Shown piece after piece: positions 55,858 through 63,826 of a stretch of 64,000 nt of DNA. The notes beneath the pieces were generated by a model. That model ran no database searches. It saw only the letters and a program-made list of their open reading frames with translations, and had not been told where the DNA came from. Source of the stretch: Bacteriovorax sp. MedPE-SWde. GTDB lineage: Bacteria > Bdellovibrionota > Bacteriovoracia > Bacteriovoracales > Bacteriovoracaceae. Position 1 is the stretch's first letter. Each line of letters starts with the position of its first letter. The stretch covers positions 327,923 through 391,922 of the forward strand of contig MPCU01000005.1 in assembly GCA_001874305.1 (NCBI GenBank). The letters are read 5' to 3'. Position numbers and translations under genes: made by a program.

Positions 55858-57630
55858 GTGTTGAGAACAGCTGCAGCGATTAATATCGTTCTAACTTTTG
55901 TTTTAATAATTCTTGGTTCAATAGTTCAGTCTAGCTCGTCTGCTTTAGACTGTTTGACCTGGCCAGTTTGCTATTCAGCTAAAGAGGCCATTGAAGTATC
56001 AAGTTATCCAATGCTTCACCGTCTCTTCGCATTCTTCGTTATCCTTATAAATATCTTTCTCTATTTTAAAATAAAGAAAACTGGGGATAAGCGCATAAAA
56101 TATATGAAGTTTGGACTACTAATCCTTTTAGTCCAATCTGTCTTAGGCGCATTAAGCGTACTTTATAAGTTTCCAACGATAATGAGTGTCTTTCATTTAT
56201 TTTTAAGTATCACTTACATTGTTGCTTTCGCTCACTTTGTATTTCCTGAAAAGAATTATATGAAGTTTGATGTGCAAGACTATAAGCCGAAGGCAAAAGA
56301 TCTCATTAGTATAATCATCGCTCTAATTACTGGTCAGTTCATTTTGGGTGGAATAATTAAACATACGATTGCTAGACCTCTATGCTTTGCTGGACAGGGT
56401 GTGAAGCTCTTATGTGAAAAGAGTGTTGAGTCTGCTTCATACTGGCCAGAGACACTTGCTGGAAAGTTTCAAGTTCTACACTTTTATAATGGAATAGCTA
56501 TTTTTGTAATGATTCTTGTCTTTGGGATCTATATATCTAAAATGGCGAAGTCGATTTTAGAATTTAAAAGAAAGAGATGGATTACATTAATCCTTTCTCT
56601 TGGTTTATTTACGATACTCCACGGTCTTGGAATTAATCGATTATTACTCGTAAATAATTCTAATATTCCAAGTATCCTACACCTTATTTATGGAACACTG
56701 ATCTTTGTTACCTGCTTTGGTTTAAGAGATTGGTTTATAAAAACAGAAATAGAAACGTTTGGGAGAGTTATTCCAACAACATTAGGTGATATGTTGGAAC
56801 TTACAAAACCAAAGCTCGGGTCACTCGTTATTGCAACGGTCGTCTCAGGTATCCTATTAACTGGAAAGTTCATTGATTTCTTCTATTTATCGTTTGCGCT
56901 ATTTCTTACAACACTTGTTGTTGCCTCTGCGACAACTTTAAACTGTTGGATGGAAAAAGATGTTGATTCACTAATGGAGAGAACAAAAGATAGAGCTCTT
57001 CCTTCTGGAAGGTTAAAGCCAATCGTTGCCCTTATTCAGGGGATAGTGTTAATCGCAATATCTATTCCACTACTCGTAATTTATGTGAATGTAGATACTG
57101 CTATATTAGGGTTTGTCGCATTTGCATTATACCTATTTGCCTATACTCCTATGAAGAGTAAGAGTCCTTTGGCCTTGTATGTAGGTGCAATTCCTGGTGC
57201 GATTCCTCCTGTTATGGGGAGAACTATTGTAGTTGGTCATATTGACCCATTTGGTTGGATATTATTCGCTATTTTATTTGTATGGCAACTTCCACACTTC
57301 ATGGCGATATCTATTTATCATAATGATGACTATATGACTGGTGGCATCAAAGTTTATTCTCATGTATTAAGCGAAAAAGTTTTAAAAATATTGATTGTGT
57401 TGCTAACGGTATTGTTGCTCGGTATTTCAGTGCTTCCATACTTTTATCAGCTCTCGTCATTTAACTATTTAATAGCTTCAAGCGTTCTTGGAGGGCTTTT
57501 TGTCCTACAAAGTTTGTTTGGTTTTTTCACTAAAACAGAGGAGCAATACATAGTTTGGGCGCGTCAATACTTTATTGGATCAATCATCTACTTGCCATTA
57601 CTCATGGCGGCAATGATTTTCCTTAGCTAA
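55858..57630 (+). CDS. ctaB: Fused CtaA-like domain and protohaem IX farnesyltransferase (CtaB)
   Basis: A 590-residue fusion starting at GTG. Residues 1 to ~300 look like a second, divergent CtaA/COX15 domain with histidines kept in YPMLHRLFAFF, SVFHLFLSI, VLHFYNGIAIF and ILHLIYGTLIF and cysteines in SALDCLTWPVCYSA. From ~308 the sequence is a UbiA-type haem O synthase: LTKPKLGSLVIATVVSG, LNCWMEKDVDSLMERTKDRALPSGR (NxxxDxxxD), YTPMKSKSPLALYVGAIPGAIPPVMG and WQLPHFMAISIYHNDDY. Haem O and haem A synthesis may thus be coupled. It is followed by the oxidase subunit genes. Confidence 0.9.
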   Translation: MLRTAAAINIVLTFVLIILGSIVQSSSSALDCLTWPVCYSAKEAIEVSSYPMLHRLFAFFVILINIFLYFKIKKTGDKRIKYMKFGLLILLVQSVLGALSVLYKFPTIMSVFHLFLSITYIVAFAHFVFPEKNYMKFDVQDYKPKAKDLISIIIALITGQFILGGIIKHTIARPLCFAGQGVKLLCEKSVESASYWPETLAGKFQVLHFYNGIAIFVMILVFGIYISKMAKSILEFKRKRWITLILSLGLFTILHGLGINRLLLVNNSNIPSILHLIYGTLIFVTCFGLRDWFIKTEIETFGRVIPTTLGDMLELTKPKLGSLVIATVVSGILLTGKFIDFFYLSFALFLTTLVVASATTLNCWMEKDVDSLMERTKDRALPSGRLKPIVALIQGIVLIAISIPLLVIYVNVDTAILGFVAFALYLFAYTPMKSKSPLALYVGAIPGAIPPVMGRTIVVGHIDPFGWILFAILFVWQLPHFMAISIYHNDDYMTGGIKVYSHVLSEKVLKILIVLLTVLLLGISVLPYFYQLSSFNYLIASSVLGGLFVLQSLFGFFTKTEEQYIVWARQYFIGSIIYLPLLMAAMIFLS

Positions 57631-57717
57631 ATCGTGGTAAATGTATTAAAAAGAAGTTAAAATCTGTAACTGAACAAATTGCTTATTTATATAATTTCAA
57701 TAGAAGGGAAGGTTCTA

Positions 57718-58527
57718 ATGGGATTTATTACACCTATTTTATCCGCTAGTACTGCGCGAGCTGCCAGTACGACAATGAGTCTTTGGGAAAGTATGAAACC
57801 ACCTGAAGATATTTCCGTTCATGGTAACCTAATTGATTGGTTATTTGGGTACACTACCTACATGAACATCTTTTTCTTTGCACTTGTATGTGCAGGGCTT
57901 TTTGGTTTTTCTTGGTTCTATCGAGCTTCGAAGCACCCTAAGGCTTACTACACGTACGGTAATAAGAAGATTCACGTTATTGTTGCGACAATCATTGGTC
58001 TATCAGTATTTATTGGTATTGATATGAACATTACAAGAATGTCTAACGATGACTATGTTGGCGTTTTCGCGAATTGGCCGACGGAGAAAGAGAATCCTGT
58101 GAAGATTCAAGCGCTTGGTCAGCAATGGGCATGGCACTTTAGATACGCAGGGAAAGACAATCTTTTCAATACGGAAGATGATGTTGTTCAACTGAATGAC
58201 CTTCGTTTACCAATTGGGAGAAAGGTTGTTATTCAAGTTCTTTCGAAAGATGTTATTCACTCGCTCTATTTTCCAAATGCTAGAAGAAAGGTTGATGCAA
58301 TTCCTGGTCGTTTAACACGTCTTTGGTTTCAACCAACTAAGGCAGGTAACTGGGATATAGCATGTGCCGAAATGTGTGGAACTTACCACTACAGAATGAA
58401 AGCACACTTAACAACATACTCTCAAGAAGACTATGCTGCTTGGCTAGCTGAAGCTGGTGAAAAAGCACTTCAAGAGAATGACATTGAAAACCCTGAGTTA
58501 TTCTGGGGTTGGAAATGGCAATGGTAA
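57718..58527 (+). CDS. ctaC: Cytochrome c oxidase subunit II
   Basis: About 269 residues from ATG 57718, preceded by GAAGGGAAGG; the track starts at 57679. Two membrane helices (MNIFFFALVCAGLFGFSWFY, IHVIVATIIGLSVFIGI), then a periplasmic cupredoxin domain binding CuA: QALGQQWAWHFRY (aromatic electron entry), SKDVIHSLYFPNARRK (His) and CAEMCGTYHYRM (two Cys, Glu carbonyl, His, Met). No fused haem c domain; electrons must come from a separate cytochrome c. Followed by subunit I 24 bases downstream. Confidence 0.95.
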   Translation: MGFITPILSASTARAASTTMSLWESMKPPEDISVHGNLIDWLFGYTTYMNIFFFALVCAGLFGFSWFYRASKHPKAYYTYGNKKIHVIVATIIGLSVFIGIDMNITRMSNDDYVGVFANWPTEKENPVKIQALGQQWAWHFRYAGKDNLFNTEDDVVQLNDLRLPIGRKVVIQVLSKDVIHSLYFPNARRKVDAIPGRLTRLWFQPTKAGNWDIACAEMCGTYHYRMKAHLTTYSQEDYAAWLAEAGEKALQENDIENPELFWGWKWQW

Positions 58528-58551
58528 TTAGTTAATTTAGGAGTATATAAA

Positions 58552-60279
58552 ATGGCGTTTTTTGAACAGCACATTCACTCAGAGCCAAAGACTTTCTTAT
58601 CGAAGTATGTATTTTCTTTCGATCATAAAGTAATTGGTAAGCAATTTCTCTGGTACGGAATTTTATTTCTAGGTATCGGTGGAATTATGGCACTAATGAT
58701 TCGTTGGACACTTGCCTTTCCAGGTCAAGCGTTCCCAGTTATTGGTAACTTATTATTTCCTGAGACTGGAGGAGTAGTTCCACCAGACACGTACGCGATG
58801 CTTTTTACTATGCACGGTACGATCATGATTTTCTACGCAATCACACCTATTTTGATTGGGGCATTTGGTAACTTCCTTATACCTCTTCAGATTGGTGCGA
58901 GAGATATGGTTTTCCCTCTACTTAATATGCTTTCTTTTTGGCTAGCATTTATTTCAGGGGTAATTCTTATGGCCTCTCTGTGTATCCCTCTTGGTGCCGC
59001 GGCTGGTGGTTGGACATCTTATCCAACACTATCAACGCTGATCGGTTCTCCTGGAGCAGGACAAACACTTTGGACTTTAGCTTTATTTATTCTCGGAATC
59101 TCTTCTACAATGGGTGCTGTAAACTACATCACAACTATCATTGTTCTTAGAGCTCCAGGTATGGGTTACTTTGATATGCCTCTTGCAGTTTGGGGTCTAG
59201 GTCTTACAGCAATCTTAAACGCTATTTTCCTACCAGTTCTTGGTGCAGGTCTTCTATTACTTATCTTTGATAGAGTATTTGGAACGACGTTCTTCCTTGC
59301 GGGGGCAGCGGCCACTTCTGGTACTGGGGATCCAATATTGTTCCAGCACGTTTTCTGGATCTTTGGTCACCCTGAAGTATATATTCTAATTCTTCCAGCA
59401 TGGGGAATTACATCTGACTTACTTTCGTTCTTCGCAAGAAAGCCAGCATTTGGTGCAAAAGCTACAGCTCTTGCAATGACTTCAATTACAATCCTTTCAA
59501 CGGTTGTTTATGGTCACCATATGTATACGACTCAAATGAGTCCACTGCTTACTCAGTCATTCATGACTCTTACTATGACAATTTCTATCCCGTCGGCAAT
59601 TTTCTTTGCTAACTGGCTTGGAACTCTTTGGAAAGGATCTATTAAGTTCCCAACTCCAATGGTTTTCTCTTTAGGGGTTGTATTTGTATTTGGTCTTGGT
59701 GGTTTAACTGGTCTCTATCTAGCGACAGTTACAACAGACCTTTACTTACATGATACTTACTTTGTTGTTGGACACTTCCATTACACAATGGCCGCTTCAG
59801 TTCTGCTTGGTGGATACGCAGCTATTTATTTTTGGATGCCAAAAATGTTTGGAAAGATGCTGAATGAGACTTTAGGTCACATCCACTTCTGGCTAACATT
59901 CATTGGATTAAATGGTGTTTTCATGGGAATGATGATCGTTGGATATGCAGGTATGCATAGACGTCTTTATAACCCATTTGTATATGACTTCTTAGAAAGA
60001 CTGATTCCACTTAACACTTTTGTTACTTATTCAGCTCTTCTAATGGGTGTTGCACAGTTCTTCTTTGTGGCTAACTTTATCCACACAGTATTCTTCAAGA
60101 AAGAAAAAGCTACTGACAACCCTTGGGAAGTTGGAACATTAGAGTGGACTGTTCCTTCACCGGCTCCAGTTTATAACTTTAAGGAAATTCCAGTTGTAAA
60201 ATGTGGACCACACGAATTTGGTAACCCAAATTTAACAGGTGACAGAGACTACCAATTTCAAACTGAAGAATTGGTTTAG
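58552..60279 (+). CDS. ctaD: Cytochrome c oxidase subunit I
   Basis: A 575-residue, 12-helix catalytic subunit holding haem a and the haem a3-CuB site. Ligands: TMHGTIMIF (haem a His), FWIFGHPEVYILILP (CuB His and cross-linked Tyr), VVYGHHMYTTQM (two CuB His) and HDTYFVVGHFHYTM (haem a3 and haem a His). Typical A-family length. The C-terminal ~80 residues are soluble. It lies in the middle of the oxidase operon. Confidence 0.97.
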   Translation: MAFFEQHIHSEPKTFLSKYVFSFDHKVIGKQFLWYGILFLGIGGIMALMIRWTLAFPGQAFPVIGNLLFPETGGVVPPDTYAMLFTMHGTIMIFYAITPILIGAFGNFLIPLQIGARDMVFPLLNMLSFWLAFISGVILMASLCIPLGAAAGGWTSYPTLSTLIGSPGAGQTLWTLALFILGISSTMGAVNYITTIIVLRAPGMGYFDMPLAVWGLGLTAILNAIFLPVLGAGLLLLIFDRVFGTTFFLAGAAATSGTGDPILFQHVFWIFGHPEVYILILPAWGITSDLLSFFARKPAFGAKATALAMTSITILSTVVYGHHMYTTQMSPLLTQSFMTLTMTISIPSAIFFANWLGTLWKGSIKFPTPMVFSLGVVFVFGLGGLTGLYLATVTTDLYLHDTYFVVGHFHYTMAASVLLGGYAAIYFWMPKMFGKMLNETLGHIHFWLTFIGLNGVFMGMMIVGYAGMHRRLYNPFVYDFLERLIPLNTFVTYSALLMGVAQFFFVANFIHTVFFKKEKATDNPWEVGTLEWTVPSPAPVYNFKEIPVVKCGPHEFGNPNLTGDRDYQFQTEELV

Positions 60280-60299
60280 TAATAGGAATTTAATAAAAA

Positions 60300-60881
60300 A
60301 TGAATAATGCAATTGAAGTAAATAATATTGAAGGAAGAAAGGCAGTGTCGTCAATTGGTATGACGGTATTGCTTGTGTCCTTTGCTATGCTCTTTGCGAC
60401 GTTGCTTCTTGGATATGTTGTGTTCAGACTGACTAATGATGTTTGGCCACCGATGGGATTAAAGAGAATACCTCTTACTCTTCCAACGATAAGTACTTTT
60501 ATCATTGGTGTGAGCTCATTGTTTTTCTATAATTTTGAAAAAGCATTCAATAGAAACAACCTCAAAATGATGAGACTTCAATTTGGACTGACACTTCTTA
60601 TGGGTGTTTGTTTCATGCTTGTTCAGTTTGAGCTATGGAGTTCAATGAAAGAGTTGGGACTATATGTCTCAGGTGGAGCTTATCCTTCACTTTTTTTCTC
60701 TCTGACTTGGATCCACGCAGCCCACATTGTTATGGCCCTAATTTCTCTCTTCTTTCTTGTTCCGACTTTGTCGACTGGATTTAGAGAAGATCGAATTACT
60801 TGGGTTATGAATGTTGGAAAGTTTTGGCACTTTCTTGGGCTAATTTGGCTTGTAATGTATATCGTAATGTTTGTTTATTAA
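60300..60881 (+). CDS. ctaE: Cytochrome c oxidase subunit III (copy 2)
   Basis: A 193-residue protein with five membrane helices typical of the short bacterial subunit III: VSSIGMTVLLVSFAMLFATLLLGYVVFRL, STFIIGVSSLFFYNFEKAF, LFFSLTWIHAAHIVMALISLF and VGKFWHFLGLIWLVMYIVMFVY. It differs in sequence from the subunit III-type protein at 51363. It is 21 bases after subunit I and 12 bases ahead of the dihaem cytochrome gene. Confidence 0.88.
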   Translation: MNNAIEVNNIEGRKAVSSIGMTVLLVSFAMLFATLLLGYVVFRLTNDVWPPMGLKRIPLTLPTISTFIIGVSSLFFYNFEKAFNRNNLKMMRLQFGLTLLMGVCFMLVQFELWSSMKELGLYVSGGAYPSLFFSLTWIHAAHIVMALISLFFLVPTLSTGFREDRITWVMNVGKFWHFLGLIWLVMYIVMFVY

Positions 60882-60892
60882 TGAGGATAACT

Positions 60893-61765
60893 ATGAAAAA
60901 AACGTGGCTAACTTTAGCATCTATGTTGGTTCTTTTAAGTTTCGTTTCTTGTTCGGAAAGTCACTTCAGAGAAGATAAAATCTTTGCTGGTGGACTCTAT
61001 GTTAAGAAAATTGATCTTAATAAGGGAAAGCAAATTTACACGGAATACTGTATGCCTTGTCACGGTGTTGACGGTGATGGAAAAGGTGTAGCATCTAAGG
61101 CGATGAAAGTACCACCAAGAGATTTTACTCAAGGTGTATTTAAATTCGGTGAAGTTGTTGCTGGTGAGCTTCCTCACGATAAGCACCTTTATACAATCTT
61201 AGAAAAAGGGCTTCACGGGACAGCAATGCTTCCATGGGACTTAACTGAAAAACAAATGTATCAAGTTGTTCAGTATATCAAAACTTTTGCTCCTCAAGTT
61301 TGGGAAGGAAAAGATAAGACACTAGGTGAGCAAATCGTAATGACTAAGAACCCTTACGGTCCAGCACACAGGCAAGCAGCTATCGAAGCAGGTAAGAAAG
61401 TTTACCACGGAGATGCAGCATGTTGGTCTTGTCACAAAGCTTATGTTCCAGCTAAAGAGTTAGCAAAACTTTCAGGTATGTCTGTCTCAGACATAGATGA
61501 AGATGCTTATAAAACTAAGCTTCAAGAAACAGAATGGGGATATAAGAGTCTTCCACCTGATTTCACATGGAATACAGTTAGAAGTGCTGAAACAGTTGAA
61601 GAGCTATTTATTAGACTTTCAGCAGGTGTTGGCGGAACTGCTATGCCTAGTTGGAAAGAGACTGTTACAGATGAGCAAATCTGGGCATTATCTCACTATG
61701 TAAAATACTTAATGGATTTAAAAGATTCTCCTGAACGTAAAGAGTTCATGAGAAACCTTAAGTAG
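60893..61765 (+). CDS. Dihaem cytochrome c lipoprotein
   Basis: About 290 residues from ATG 60893, which has GAGGA five bases upstream; the track's longer frame begins inside subunit III. Signal ASMLVLLSFVSC with lipobox FVSC marks it as a lipoprotein. Two CXXCH motifs: YTEYCMPCHGVDGDGKG and ACWSCHKAYVP, with likely Met ligands in GTAMLPW and GTAMPSW. It probably donates electrons to the CuA site of subunit II, since that subunit has no haem of its own. Confidence 0.93.
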   Translation: MKKTWLTLASMLVLLSFVSCSESHFREDKIFAGGLYVKKIDLNKGKQIYTEYCMPCHGVDGDGKGVASKAMKVPPRDFTQGVFKFGEVVAGELPHDKHLYTILEKGLHGTAMLPWDLTEKQMYQVVQYIKTFAPQVWEGKDKTLGEQIVMTKNPYGPAHRQAAIEAGKKVYHGDAACWSCHKAYVPAKELAKLSGMSVSDIDEDAYKTKLQETEWGYKSLPPDFTWNTVRSAETVEELFIRLSAGVGGTAMPSWKETVTDEQIWALSHYVKYLMDLKDSPERKEFMRNLK

Positions 61766-61777
61766 ATAGAGGAATCA

Positions 61778-62464
61778 ATGGCAACTGTTGGTGTAAAACG
61801 TTCAAATACATTCATTGAGAAATTAGTTTCTAGTAAACTATTTTGGATTGTATTCGTACTTTTTACATTCTCTTACCCGATCATAAGATCAGTTAATAGA
61901 AAGTTGCCACCACCTTTACCAGTTATAAAAAAGCTCCCTGAGTTTGCTCTTCTTAATGGTTTCAATAAACCATATGGAACTAAAGAACTACATGGGAAAG
62001 CTTATATTGCTAACTTTATTTTTACGACTTGCCCTTCATCTTGTTTAAGACTTTCCAAAGAAATGGAAAAGATTCAAAAAAGAATAAGAGGAATGGGACA
62101 AAAGGTTGCTTTAGTTTCTTTCACGGTTGACCCTTTAACGGATAAACCTGCAGTACTATATAAGTACGCTAGAAAGAGAAGAGCTAACCCACATATTTGG
62201 ACATTTCTAACTGGTGAAAAAGAGGCCATGAAGAAAATCATTATCGATGGTTTCGAAGTTCCAATGGGTGAGAGAGAAGAGTCCGAAATGATGTTAGAGG
62301 GTGAGACGATAACAATGTTTGATATTGCTCACACAGAGAAGTTTGCACTTGTTGATTATAATGGAAATGTCCGCGGATATTATGATTCTACTAGAGATGG
62401 GATCAACCAATTAATGATCGATATAGGTTTATTAATGAATAGAAAAGAATTTGCGAAAAATTAA
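61778..62464 (+). CDS. SCO1/SenC copper chaperone
   Basis: A 228-residue membrane-anchored thioredoxin-fold protein (anchor KLFWIVFVLFTFSYPII). The copper site is CPSSC in FIFTTCPSSCLRLSKEM and the conserved His in DIAHTEKFALVDYNG. It delivers copper to the CuA site of subunit II. A long insert GEREESEMMLEGETITMFD lies before the His. It lies 12 bases after the cytochrome c gene and just ahead of the subunit IV gene. Confidence 0.93.
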   Translation: MATVGVKRSNTFIEKLVSSKLFWIVFVLFTFSYPIIRSVNRKLPPPLPVIKKLPEFALLNGFNKPYGTKELHGKAYIANFIFTTCPSSCLRLSKEMEKIQKRIRGMGQKVALVSFTVDPLTDKPAVLYKYARKRRANPHIWTFLTGEKEAMKKIIIDGFEVPMGEREESEMMLEGETITMFDIAHTEKFALVDYNGNVRGYYDSTRDGINQLMIDIGLLMNRKEFAKN

Positions 62465-62480
62465 TCGTAAGGAGAGTCAT

Positions 62481-62765
62481 ATGTCAGAAACTGCTCATCA
62501 CAGTCACAAAAAACTTTATATTGGTGTTTTCTTTGCTCTAGCGATCCTTACAGGACTTGAGCTTTTAATCCCAGGACTTGAAGGTGTTTCATACATTATG
62601 AAAGCAAGTTCACTAACTGGACTAGCATTTGGTAAGGCCTTTTTGGTTGCTTACTTCTATATGCACTTAAACGAAGAAAAAGGTTGGCTAAAATTTATCG
62701 CAGCGATTCCGTGTTCAGCAGGGATTTACGCAGCGGTAGTTATTTTAGAGTCAATGTATAGATAG
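62481..62765 (+). CDS. ctaF: Cytochrome c oxidase subunit IV-like protein
   Basis: A 94-residue protein from ATG 62481 with AAGGAG upstream; the track's start at 62451 overlaps the Sco gene. It has a His-rich N-terminus (MSETAHHSHKKLYIG), then three helices: VFFALAILTGLELLIPGL, TGLAFGKAFLVAYFYMHLNEE and KFIAAIPCSAGIYAAVVIL. The segment AKAxxVAxYFMHL-like FGKAFLVAYFYMHLNEEK is characteristic of prokaryotic subunit IV. Placed at the end of the oxidase operon. Confidence 0.9.
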   Translation: MSETAHHSHKKLYIGVFFALAILTGLELLIPGLEGVSYIMKASSLTGLAFGKAFLVAYFYMHLNEEKGWLKFIAAIPCSAGIYAAVVILESMYR

Positions 62766-62788
62766 AACACATTTCTAGGGAGAGGAAG

Positions 62789-62959
62789 ATGTCTGAAAAT
62801 ACACAAGTTCAAAAAACAACTGTAACAGAGAACCTACAACCACTGAAAGGTGGTCAACCGCAGTATGAAACTTGGTGGTTAATTGTAGGACTTATTGTTG
62901 GTCTTATAATACTAAAGACATTCATCTACATAAAAGACAAAAAAAGACATGGAAAATAA
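62789..62959 (+). CDS. 56-residue membrane protein at end of oxidase operon
   Basis: Too short for the ORF track. The frame from ATG 62789 reads MSENTQVQKTTVTENLQPLK, a linker GGQPQYETWW, then one helix LIVGLIVGLIILKTFIYIK and a basic end DKKRHGK. GAGAGGAAG precedes the ATG, 23 bases after subunit IV, and the terminator follows at once. A single-helix small subunit of the oxidase (like CcoQ-type proteins) is a reasonable guess but no family is recognised. Confidence 0.8.
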   Translation: MSENTQVQKTTVTENLQPLKGGQPQYETWWLIVGLIVGLIILKTFIYIKDKKRHGK

Positions 62960-62961
62960 AA

Positions 62962-62993
62962 AAAGCGGGATTTAAACATCCCGCTTTTTTTTT
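62962..62993. terminator. Bidirectional terminator after oxidase operon
   Basis: AAAGCGGGAT and ATCCCGCTTT form a 10-bp stem with loop TTAAAC-type, with nine or more T on the plus strand and a T-run on the minus strand as well. It ends both the oxidase operon and the convergent cyclophilin gene. Confidence 0.95.
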
Positions 62994-63579
62994 ACTCTAT
63001 ATATTCAACTGAAATTATCTTATCGCCCTGACTTATCTTATCTAAAACTTCAATCCCATCAATAACTTGCCCAAAAACAGTGTACTTTTCATCGAGCTGT
63101 GGAAGAGTTCCTAAAGATATATAAAATTGTGAGTCCGCACTATCCATATCTGACATACTTCGCGCCATCGCAAGAGTTCCTCTTATATGTTGGAGAGAAT
63201 TAAACTCAGATTTTAATTTGTTTCCAGAACCACCCTTGCCAGTACCTGTAGGATCACCTGTTTGAATAATAAAGTTTGGAATCACACGATGAAAGCTCAA
63301 ACCATCATAAAATCCAGTGGTTACAAGCTTAATTACTCTGGTTACAGTATTAGGTGCACTCTTGGGATAGTATTTAAAAGTGATGTTTCCATGTACTGTT
63401 TTTATGACAGATAGAGATGACGAAAGCCCGTTCCTGTCGGTCTTTAGCTCATTTGCTAACACGTCATTTTTAATCTTTTTCTGCTCAGTTTCTGTACTAA
63501 TTTCGCTATTAAAACATGAACTTAAAAGAAAGAAAGAGAGAAATAAATAAAATGAATGTGTTTTTATAGTTTTTTCCAT
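62992..63579 (-). CDS. Lipoprotein cyclophilin-type peptidyl-prolyl isomerase
   Basis: A 195-residue predicted lipoprotein (signal FYLFLSFFLLSSC, lipobox LSSC) with a cyclophilin domain from about residue 58: VHGNITFKYYPKSAPNTVTRVIKL, GFYDGLSFHRVIPNFIIQTGDPTGTGKGG (active site Phe-His-Arg and Gln), RGTLAMARSMSDMDSADSQFYISL and YTVFGQVIDGIEVLDKI. It should speed proline isomerisation of exported proteins in the periplasm or at the outer membrane. Single gene, convergent to the oxidase operon. The 171-base gap to the tRNA is strongly A-rich. Confidence 0.93.
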   Translation of the reverse strand: MEKTIKTHSFYLFLSFFLLSSCFNSEISTETEQKKIKNDVLANELKTDRNGLSSSLSVIKTVHGNITFKYYPKSAPNTVTRVIKLVTTGFYDGLSFHRVIPNFIIQTGDPTGTGKGGSGNKLKSEFNSLQHIRGTLAMARSMSDMDSADSQFYISLGTLPQLDEKYTVFGQVIDGIEVLDKISQGDKIISVEYIE

Positions 63580-63670
63580 AGCCGTTATTGTTGCGCATTG
63601 TGTGTTTTAGCTATTATCGAGAAAAAATGCAAAAAAATCAAAAAAAAAGTACTTTTATTAAAAAAGAGTA

Positions 63671-63699
63671 TTGACAGAATTAATAAGAAAACATAAATT
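63671..63699 (+). promoter_or_regulatory. Promoter of tRNA-Ala
   Basis: TTGACA at 63671-63676, a 17-base spacer, then TAAATT at 63694-63699 (4 of 6 to TATAAT). About 45 bases upstream of the tRNA, with nothing else between, so the tRNA starts a transcript here. Confidence 0.7.
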
Positions 63700-63750
63700 C
63701 CTTTTCACATTAAGAAATGAACAAAACGTTTCGAGACGAAATGCAAGCTT

Positions 63751-63826
63751 GGGGGTGTAGCTCAGTTGGGAGAGCACTTGCTTTGCACGCAAGGGGTCGC
63801 AGGTTCGACTCCTGTCATCTCCACCA
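63751..63826 (+). tRNA. tRNA-Ala (anticodon TGC)
   Basis: A 76-base cloverleaf: acceptor GGGGGTG with CATCTCC (two G-U pairs), D stem GCTC/GAGC, anticodon arm CTTGC-TTTGCAC-GCAAG with anticodon TGC, T arm GCAGG-TTCGACT-CCTGT, and encoded CCA. Anticodon TGC reads GCN Ala codons. In many bacteria this tRNA is in the rRNA spacer; here no 16S precedes it in the window, and a boxA-like element follows. Confidence 0.97.
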
